A stretch of 64,000 nt of DNA from Actinomycetes bacterium (lineage in GTDB: Bacteria; Actinomycetota; Acidimicrobiia; Acidimicrobiales; Palsa-688): contig JAJZMF010000020.1 of NCBI GenBank assembly GCA_021850325.1, positions 62,001 through 126,000 of the forward strand, read 5' to 3'. Each line of letters starts with the position of its first letter. Within the stretch, counting starts at the first letter, position 1. Below the pieces are notes generated by a model. That model made no database searches, was not told where the DNA came from, and saw only the letters and a program-made list of their open reading frames with translations. The position numbers and the translations under genes were made by a program. Below are positions 35,281-41,726 of the stretch, one piece after another.

Positions 35281-36501
35281 ATGGTTTCAGTTCTCTTCGT
35301 GGACGACGACGCAACAGGTCTGGCCGCCCTCAAGCAGGCCTACGGCCGGTGCCGGGGTGACTGGGACATGGCCTTCCTCTCCAGCACCGACGCCGCCCTG
35401 GACACCTTGGCAGGCGGGGGCGTGGACGCCGTGGTGACCAGCGCCCGCCTGTCCGACATGAGCGCGGCCCGCTTCCTCCGGTTGGTCAAGGACGCCCACC
35501 CGGCCACTGCCCGGCTGGCGCTCGCCGGTCCCGGCGACCGCAGCGCGGCCCAGAGCACCCTCCCGGTCGCCGGCGAATGCCTGAGCAAGGCGTGCGGACC
35601 GGAGGTACTGGCGGGGGCCGTGGAACGCGCCACCCGGCTGAGCGCCCGTCTCTACAGCTCCGCCACCCTCGACCTGGTGAGGGACCTGGGCTCCCTGCCC
35701 AGCCTCCCGGACAACGTCCAGGCCCTCGACACCGCCCTTGGCGACGAGGAGTGCTCCCTCGCCCACATCGCTGACATCGTCTCCACCGACGTCGCCATGA
35801 CGGCCAAGATCCTGGCGCTCGTCAACTCCTCCTTCTTCGGGCTGCGCACGGAGGTCTCCAACCTGCGCAACGCCGTTGCCTACCTCGGTGTCGAAGCACT
35901 GCGGGACTTCGCCCTGGCCGGCGCGGTCTTCCGGGCCTTCACCCCGGGACGGGGCCTGCCCACCAACTGGCTGGGCGACTTCCAGCACCATGGCAGCGCC
36001 GTGGGCGAGGCCTGCTCCAGCCTGGTCCGCAACAACGTCGCCCGGTGCGAGGCTTCGGTGGCGGGCATGCTGCACGGCCTGGGCGAGCTCGTCCTGGCGG
36101 ACCGGGCACCAGACCAGCTGCGCGCCATCGCCGCCGAAGTAGCTCAGGGCGCCGATGCGGACGAGGTGGAGCTGGGGCAGCTGGGCACCACGCTGCCCGT
36201 GGTCGCCGGGCACCTCCTCTCGGCCTGGGGCATGGGCAGCCAGGTGATCGAGGCCGTCGCCTACCAGCGGGAGCGCGAAGCGGGGGGCGCCCGCAACCCG
36301 GAACTGACCGACCTGTTGGCCGCAGCCGAGGCCATGTGCGGGCCCGAGCCGGGCTCGGACGCCCAGGACAACCCGGGTGACGTCCCGGTCTGCCTGTCCG
36401 CCTCCTGCGCCCCCGACGCCGAGTACCTCGCCGCCCTGGGCCTGGGTAGCGTCCTGGTCGGCCTGCACAGCCCGGCCAAGGTGCCTTCCCCGGCCGGCTG
36501 A
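35281..36501 (+). CDS. receiver-HDOD signalling protein with degenerate phosphoacceptor
   Basis: A 406-residue cytoplasmic protein. Residues 1-120 resemble a response-regulator receiver: the acidic pair is present (VLFVDDDATG) and a lysine occupies the usual place (CLSKACGP), but the phosphoacceptor Asp position reads Ser (VDAVVTSARLSDM). It is therefore probably not phosphorylated in the normal way. Residues about 130-330 form an HDOD domain (LPSLPDNVQALD, ILALVNSSFFG, NAVAYLGVEALRD, AGMLHGLGELV). HDOD proteins act in signalling without known enzymatic activity. ATG 35281 has AAGGA 6 nt upstream. No sensor kinase is adjacent. Confidence 0.88.
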   Translation: MVSVLFVDDDATGLAALKQAYGRCRGDWDMAFLSSTDAALDTLAGGGVDAVVTSARLSDMSAARFLRLVKDAHPATARLALAGPGDRSAAQSTLPVAGECLSKACGPEVLAGAVERATRLSARLYSSATLDLVRDLGSLPSLPDNVQALDTALGDEECSLAHIADIVSTDVAMTAKILALVNSSFFGLRTEVSNLRNAVAYLGVEALRDFALAGAVFRAFTPGRGLPTNWLGDFQHHGSAVGEACSSLVRNNVARCEASVAGMLHGLGELVLADRAPDQLRAIAAEVAQGADADEVELGQLGTTLPVVAGHLLSAWGMGSQVIEAVAYQREREAGGARNPELTDLLAAAEAMCGPEPGSDAQDNPGDVPVCLSASCAPDAEYLAALGLGSVLVGLHSPAKVPSPAG

Positions 36502-36529
36502 GCCCGGGCGCGGCACCGGCGCCCTGCCC

Positions 36530-37225
36530 TCACGGCCTCACCCCCACCTCCTCCAGGTGGGCCAGCAGGTCGGCAGGGTCCTGGTAGACCCGGTAGGCAC
36601 CGGCGGCTTGGAGCTCCTCGGCCCCGTACCCACCGCTCAGCAGCCCGATCCCGAGCGAGCCGGCGCGGCGGGCGGCGAGCAGGTCCCACACGCTGTCGCC
36701 AACCACAAAGGCGTTGGCCGGCTCGGTCCCCAGGCGCTGGGCGGCGGCGAGGAAAAGGTCGGGGTCGGGCTTGGCCCGGGCGACCGCGTCGCGGGTCACC
36801 ACAGGCACATCGGCGGGCACGTCCAGCATGGCCAGAGCCGGGCCGGCCACCTCCAGGGTGCCGCTGGTCGCAATGGCATAGGGGACACGCTGCGCCGAGA
36901 GCACGCCGAGCAGTTCGCGTGCCCCGGGGAGCGGCACCACCCCGTGGGCGCGTTGCATGTACCCCTCCAGGTGGCGGCGGGTGAGCTCGTCCAGGGTGGC
37001 GCGGTCGAGGTGGAGGCCCGTCTCCCGCTGCAGAGCGCTCAGGAAGAGGCCTCCGCTCATGCCTATGCGCCGGTGCACCCTCCACACCGACAGGGCGATG
37101 CCGCAGCCGGCCAGTGCCTCCTGCCAGGCCATGACGTGCTGGTAGACCGAGTCGACCAGCGTGCCGTCCAGGTCGAAGAGCAACGACGGCCGCGGGACCT
37201 GCAACGCGTTGGGCGCCTGGCTCAC
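36530..37225 (-). CDS. HAD-superfamily phosphatase
   Basis: A 231-residue beta-phosphoglucomutase/phosphoglycolate phosphatase-like enzyme. Motif I is LLFDLDGTLVDS, motif II ATSGT, motif III lysine in ARAKPDPDLF and motif IV VVGDSVWD. The helical cap lies between motifs I and II. GTG 37225 is exactly 6 nt after TAGCGT. The substrate is probably a sugar phosphate but cannot be specified. It is downstream of the PfkB kinase with its own promoter. Confidence 0.93.
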   Translation of the reverse strand: MSQAPNALQVPRPSLLFDLDGTLVDSVYQHVMAWQEALAGCGIALSVWRVHRRIGMSGGLFLSALQRETGLHLDRATLDELTRRHLEGYMQRAHGVVPLPGARELLGVLSAQRVPYAIATSGTLEVAGPALAMLDVPADVPVVTRDAVARAKPDPDLFLAAAQRLGTEPANAFVVGDSVWDLLAARRAGSLGIGLLSGGYGAEELQAAGAYRVYQDPADLLAHLEEVGVRP

Positions 37226-37231
37226 GCGGCA

Positions 37232-37237
37232 ACGCTA
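37232..37237 (-). promoter_or_regulatory. -10 hexamer TAGCGT of the HAD gene
   Basis: Minus-strand TAGCGT, 6 nt before GTG 37225 and without a Shine-Dalgarno sequence: a leaderless pattern. Confidence 0.55.
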
Positions 37238-37274
37238 CCCCGCTGCGGGCACCGGCGGCCCTGAACGGGCCGTC

Positions 37275-38207
37275 TCAGCAGGACAGGCTCGAGGTCCCGG
37301 GCGCGACCGCCTGCGCCCCGAGCCGGCTGGTGGTCGCAGATCCCATGGCCGCGCCGTACCTCACGGCCTCCAGCAGGTCGTAGCCGAGGGCGCGCCGCGC
37401 CGCCAATGCCCCAGCGAAGGCGTCACCGGCACCCGTGGTGTCCACCACCTCGACCGGCGGCGAGGGCACGTGCTCCTCCAGGCCGTCGGCGACCGCGACC
37501 GCGCCAGCTGCGCCGAGGGTGACCACCACGGCGGACGGCCCCGCCCCCCGCAGGGCGCGCCCCGCTTCCATGGCCTCGGCGACCGTGCCCACCGGGCTCC
37601 CCCACATGGCCGCCGCTTCCACCTCGTTGACCACCAGGACGTCCACCCGGCCCAGCAGTTCGGCCGGGAGACGGCGCCAGGGCGAAAGGTTGAGGACCAC
37701 CCGGGCCTGGGGACCGGCCAGCTCGATCGCCCTCGCCGTGGCAGGGTGGGGTACTTCGAGCTGGGCCAACAGTACGCAGGGCCCGGCCAGGAGGTGAGCT
37801 GCGGCGTCCACGTCCTCCCGCCCCAGGGCAGCGTTGGCGCCCGGGGCCACGATGATGTCGTTCTCGCCGTCCGGCGTGACCGTGATGAAGGCCAACCCCG
37901 TCAGGGACCCGGCGGCCCGGCGCACAAGGGCCGTCCGCACCCCGACCGAGGCCAGCTCGGCCATACGCTGCTCGCCCAGGGCGTCGTCACCCACGCAAGC
38001 GACGAAGTGCACCTCGGCCCCGGCGAGGGCGGCGGCGAAAGCCTGGTTCGCCCCCTTGCCACCCCCCAGGGTGCGCAGGCCCCGCGCCATCACCGTCTCG
38101 CCCGGGACGGGCCTGCGGTCCACCGAGATCAGGTAGTCCACGTTGGCCGACCCCACCACCACCACTGGTACGCCCTGGTGGCCCTTCGCAGCTCGATCGT
38201 TAACCAC
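37275..38207 (-). CDS. ribokinase-like PfkB-family carbohydrate kinase
   Basis: A 310-residue sugar kinase. VVVVGSANVDYLISVDRRPVPG and GGKGANQAFAAALAG match the N-terminal PfkB signature closely as in ribokinases. The C-terminal signature with the catalytic Asp is DTTGAGDAFAGALAA. LNLSPWRRLPAELLG and NEVEAA are also ribokinase-like. ATP and ribose (or another pentose or deoxyribose) are the likely substrates. GTG 38207 lies 6 nt after TAGCTT. It is divergent from the PCMT-like gene across 78 bp. Confidence 0.92.
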   Translation of the reverse strand: MVNDRAAKGHQGVPVVVVGSANVDYLISVDRRPVPGETVMARGLRTLGGGKGANQAFAAALAGAEVHFVACVGDDALGEQRMAELASVGVRTALVRRAAGSLTGLAFITVTPDGENDIIVAPGANAALGREDVDAAAHLLAGPCVLLAQLEVPHPATARAIELAGPQARVVLNLSPWRRLPAELLGRVDVLVVNEVEAAAMWGSPVGTVAEAMEAGRALRGAGPSAVVVTLGAAGAVAVADGLEEHVPSPPVEVVDTTGAGDAFAGALAARRALGYDLLEAVRYGAAMGSATTSRLGAQAVAPGTSSLSC

Positions 38208-38213
38208 GGCGCC

Positions 38214-38279
38214 AAGCTAACTGTCGCGCCGGGCCCGCGGGAGACGTGGGGCTGCTGACAAGTGCCCTTGGTCTATGGT
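38214..38279. promoter_or_regulatory. divergent leaderless promoters of PfkB kinase and PCMT-like genes
   Basis: Minus-strand TAGCTT (38219-38214) is 6 nt before GTG 38207. Plus-strand TATGGT (38274-38279) is 6 nt before GTG 38286. The second fixes the PCMT-like start in preference to the upstream GTG 38262. Confidence 0.6.
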
Positions 38280-38285
38280 CGGGCC

Positions 38286-39542
38286 GTGGGCCTGGACTGT
38301 GCAGCACTGCGCCGCCGGATGGTCGGCGTGCTGGCCGGGACGGGTGCCGTAGCGGACGAGGCCGTCCTGTGCGCCATGGGCAGGGTCCCCCGGGAACGGT
38401 TCGTCCCCCGGTTCTGGGCTGTCGACGACGAGCTGGGCATGGGAGGCCCTGACCACCCCTTCGAGTGGCAGCCGGGAGAGGGGCCCTGGGGCGACCGGGC
38501 CAACGAGCTCGTCTACGACGCCGACCGGGCTCTAGGCATCGCCGCCCTCGGGGCCAGCCCCTGGGCCGGGTGGGCCAGCTCGGTGTCGGCGCCCAACGTC
38601 GTGGGCCACATGCTCGAACTGCTCCGGCTGGCACCAGGCCAGCGCGTCCTGGAGGTGGGCACCGGGAGCGGCTACAACGCCGCACTGCTGAGCGAGCTCG
38701 TGGGACCGGCGGGCGCGGTGACCAGCATCGAGCTGGAGCCGGACCTGGCCGCTGCCGCCGCCGAGCACCTCGAGGCCGTCGGCTGCCGCAACGTCGAGGT
38801 CGTGGTGGGGGACGGTTATGCCGGCGCCCCCGGCCACGGGCCCTTCGACCGGGTCGTGGTCACCGCGGGATGCCCCGATGTCTCGCCCCAATGGCTGCGC
38901 CAGATGGCACCCGACGGGCTGTGCCTGGTACCCCTCCAGCACGGGGGATGGCACCCGGTCACCGCCCTGCGCCCGTCCGGACGGGGCGCCCTCGGACGCG
39001 CCGAGTCACCGGCCCGCTTCCTCCCCCTGCGGGGCAGCGGCGAACGGCAACTGCCCTGGGCCCACCCTGGCCCGGTGGGCCACCACGGGCCGCTTTCCGC
39101 CTCACCGCTGCCCCGGGCCGTAGCCGTTGCACTGCTCCGTCCCACCCCTGCCGGGCACGACTGGGCCCGGTGGGACCTGGGGTTCCTGCTGGCGCTGGAG
39201 GACAGCCGCGCTGTCTCGGTGCTCGCGCTGGCTGAGGACCGGTCCCTGGCCGAGGTGGCAGCGTCGGGCCGAGAGGTCATCGCCAGCGGTGAGCAGGCTG
39301 CGGCCCTGCGGGACCGCCTGGTCGAGGTGGCCGAGCTCTGGCTCGCCCTGGGGTGCCCCAGGATGCAGGACTACGCTATGAGCTTTGCGCCCACGAGCCC
39401 ACCAGGCCGGCCGACGGCGCGGGCCGGCACCACCCGCGACGCGCCCTCGGACATGCCGGGCGCACAGGGCTCCCCCCGGGGCACCTGGACGGTGCACCGC
39501 ACCGACTACGACCAGGCACTGTGGCTGGAGGAGGCAGCGTGA
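38286..39542 (+). CDS. protein-L-isoaspartate O-methyltransferase-like protein
   Basis: A 418-residue SAM-dependent methyltransferase. Residues 1-110 carry the PCMT-type lead (VPRERFVPRFW, SSVSAPNVVGHMLELL). The SAM site is LEVGTGSGYNAAL, followed by SIELEPDLA and VVVGDGYAGAP. The C-terminal half (about 190 residues) is an extra domain of the kind seen in actinobacterial PCMT homologues and is not needed for methyl transfer. Whether it repairs isoaspartate or methylates another target is open. It overlaps the next gene by GTGA, implying a functional link with a membrane protein. Confidence 0.85.
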   Translation: MGLDCAALRRRMVGVLAGTGAVADEAVLCAMGRVPRERFVPRFWAVDDELGMGGPDHPFEWQPGEGPWGDRANELVYDADRALGIAALGASPWAGWASSVSAPNVVGHMLELLRLAPGQRVLEVGTGSGYNAALLSELVGPAGAVTSIELEPDLAAAAAEHLEAVGCRNVEVVVGDGYAGAPGHGPFDRVVVTAGCPDVSPQWLRQMAPDGLCLVPLQHGGWHPVTALRPSGRGALGRAESPARFLPLRGSGERQLPWAHPGPVGHHGPLSASPLPRAVAVALLRPTPAGHDWARWDLGFLLALEDSRAVSVLALAEDRSLAEVAASGREVIASGEQAAALRDRLVEVAELWLALGCPRMQDYAMSFAPTSPPGRPTARAGTTRDAPSDMPGAQGSPRGTWTVHRTDYDQALWLEEAA

Positions 39543-41482
39543 CGACGACTGAGCCCGACCCGAGCGGGCCCGAGCCCGGCACAGCAGAAGGCACCGGCCC
39601 GGGCACCGACCTCGCCGACGTCACCCAAGCCCTCGCACCACCCGAGGCCGGGCCGGAGGAGCCCGGGGCCGAGGAGCCTCGGGCCCAGGACGCTCAGCCT
39701 GTCCGGCCGGGTGTGGCCCGGGGACGCGCCGACCGGCGCGAGCTGCTCGGCGTCGGCCTCTTCATGTTCGGTGCCGCCCTGGCGTTCTTCCACGGCGCCT
39801 GGGTGCACCCCAGTTCCACCCAGATCGGCCCGGGGGGCGACGCCGACGAGTACGCCTGGTTCATGGCCTGGGTGCCCTACGCCCTCGGCCACGGGCTGGA
39901 CCCCCTGGTCAGCACCTACGTGAACGCCCCCCATGGCATCAACCTGATGTGGAACACCTCGGTCCTCCTGCCGAGCTTCCTGGCATCGCCCTTCACGGTG
40001 CTCTTCGGTGGCGCGTTCTCCTACAACCTGCTCATGACCCTGGCCCCGGCCACCACGGGCCTGGCCTGCTACTGGGCCTTCAGGCGCTGGACAGCGCCCC
40101 TGGCCTCCTTTGCCGGCGCACTGGTCACCGCCTTCTCGCCCTACCTGTTCTCCCAGTCCTACGGGCACATGGCACAGACCGTCCTGGTCAGCGCGCCGCT
40201 GCTCCTGGTGGCCCTGGACCGGGTGCTGGTCGTCCAGGGCTCGGCGCCCTGGAAGGACGGGCTGTGGCTCGGAGCACTGGTGTGGGCACAACTGGTCACG
40301 GGGGAGGAGGTGCTCGCAATGGAGGCCGTCGCCGTCCTGGCCGGCCTCGTCGTGCTCGTGGCAGTCCGCTGGCTCGATGTGGGCAGCCGCTGGCGCCACG
40401 CCGCCAAAGGGCTCTCCGTGGCTGCGGTGACCGCCGGCGTGCTCTCGACCCCCTTCCTTGCCGTCCAGTTCCTCGGCCCGTACAAGGTCCAGAGCCCGCA
40501 CCCGCCCAACGTGTACGTGAGCGACCTGTTCAACTTCTTCGTACCGACCTCGGTCACCAGGATCGTGCCCGGCTCAGCGGCCCGCGTGGCCGCCGCCTTC
40601 ACCGGCAACGTGTCCGAACAGGGTGCCTACATCGGTGTCCCGCTCCTGGTTTTCGTCCTGGCCACGGTGGTGATGGCGCGCCGACGGCCCATCATGTGGG
40701 CGGCGCTGAGTGCCGGCGTGGTGGCCGCCGTCCTGTCGATGGGCCAGACCCTGCACTGGGACGGGCACATCACGAGCGACAACCTGCCCTACCAGCTCCT
40801 GGGCCGGCTGCCGCTGTTCAACAACCTGTTGCCTGACCGCTTCGCCTCGATGACCTCCGTGGCGCTCGGGCTCGTGGTCGCCCTGGGCTGCGACGAGCTC
40901 CGCCGCCGCCGCCCGGCCGTCCGGGCGGCGGGCACCGGCGTGGTGCTGGCCGGCATGGCCGCCATCTTCCCCACCACCAGCTTCCCTGCGGCCGCCAGCC
41001 CGATATACCAGGCCTTCAGCACCTCGCTGTCCTGCCCGCAGGCCCGATCGGGCACCGGCGGGCCACCTGTGGCACTGGTGGTCCCTTCGGTCAACGAGAT
41101 GGACCTGCGCTGGCAGTCCGAGGCCGGGTTCTGCTTCGTCATGCCGAGCGACACCGGCATGACCGGGACGAACTCGGGCGACATCGGCAACCTCGGCCTC
41201 CTCTTGGGCCTCGGCCAGCCGGGCCAGCCCCTGCTGCCCACCACGCCGCAGGCGCGTCGACAGGCTGCAGCCGAGCTGGGCCAGCTCCACATCAGCGAGG
41301 TCATCGTGGGACCGGAGTGGCCGGCAGTGCCCGGCTGGACGCCTCAGGGGCAAGCCAACGCCGTGGCCTGGCTCCAGTGGCTGCTCGGCAGGCCGCCGGT
41401 GACGAGCCACGACCCCTACCTCACCTACGTCTGGCGCCAGCTACCGCCCCTCGCCCGGGTCGCCTCGGGCAACTTCTCCTGA
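39539..41482 (+). CDS. polytopic membrane protein, GT-C glycosyltransferase-like
   Basis: A 647-residue integral membrane protein. GTG 39539 overlaps the upstream stop and is preceded by GGAGGAGG. The first 65 residues are acidic and disordered. About ten transmembrane helices span residues 70-500, followed by an extracytoplasmic domain of about 140 residues. The first outside loop has GGDADEYAWFMAW and STYVNAPHGINLMWNTS, an acidic motif placed as in GT-C glycosyltransferases that use lipid-linked sugars. The activity is inferred from topology and that motif only. Translational coupling to a PCMT-like protein is unusual. Confidence 0.75.
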   Translation: MTTTEPDPSGPEPGTAEGTGPGTDLADVTQALAPPEAGPEEPGAEEPRAQDAQPVRPGVARGRADRRELLGVGLFMFGAALAFFHGAWVHPSSTQIGPGGDADEYAWFMAWVPYALGHGLDPLVSTYVNAPHGINLMWNTSVLLPSFLASPFTVLFGGAFSYNLLMTLAPATTGLACYWAFRRWTAPLASFAGALVTAFSPYLFSQSYGHMAQTVLVSAPLLLVALDRVLVVQGSAPWKDGLWLGALVWAQLVTGEEVLAMEAVAVLAGLVVLVAVRWLDVGSRWRHAAKGLSVAAVTAGVLSTPFLAVQFLGPYKVQSPHPPNVYVSDLFNFFVPTSVTRIVPGSAARVAAAFTGNVSEQGAYIGVPLLVFVLATVVMARRRPIMWAALSAGVVAAVLSMGQTLHWDGHITSDNLPYQLLGRLPLFNNLLPDRFASMTSVALGLVVALGCDELRRRRPAVRAAGTGVVLAGMAAIFPTTSFPAAASPIYQAFSTSLSCPQARSGTGGPPVALVVPSVNEMDLRWQSEAGFCFVMPSDTGMTGTNSGDIGNLGLLLGLGQPGQPLLPTTPQARRQAAAELGQLHISEVIVGPEWPAVPGWTPQGQANAVAWLQWLLGRPPVTSHDPYLTYVWRQLPPLARVASGNFS

Positions 41483-41540
41483 GCGGTCAGCCGGCGCTCG
41501 GCCCCGGCCGTGCACCGGCCCGTACCCGCAGGAGACGGCC

Positions 41541-41642
41541 GGCCCACCGCAGGTCGGCCCACCGCAGGTCGGCCCACCGCAGGTCGGCCCACCGCAGGTC
41601 GGGCCCACCGCAGGTCGGCCCCGCACGTCGGCACCGCAGGTC
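41541..41642. repeat. 15-bp tandem repeat array
   Basis: GGCCCACCGCAGGTC occurs four times in perfect tandem (41541-41600) and a fifth time after one extra G (41602-41616). Two degenerate 13-bp copies follow to 41642. It lies in the intergenic space between convergent genes; no spacers are present. Confidence 0.9.
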
Positions 41643-41666
41643 GGCACCGCCGGGCCTGACGCGCCG

Positions 41667-41694
41667 AAGGCCCACGGCAGCAGCCGTGGGCCTT
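41667..41694. terminator. bidirectional hairpin terminator
   Basis: AAGGCCCACGGC-AGCA-GCCGTGGGCCTT: perfect 12-bp stem, 4-nt loop, between the convergent membrane-protein and repeat-protein genes. A/T pairs at the base give short A and T runs on both strands. Confidence 0.75.
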
Positions 41695-41726
41695 CCGGGT
41701 TCCGGGCTCCCCGAAGGGGGCGCCGA

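Noticed and set aside
41541-41642. Possible CRISPR-like array
   Set aside because: The 15-bp units are directly adjacent with no spacers and there are no cas genes; it is a simple tandem repeat.
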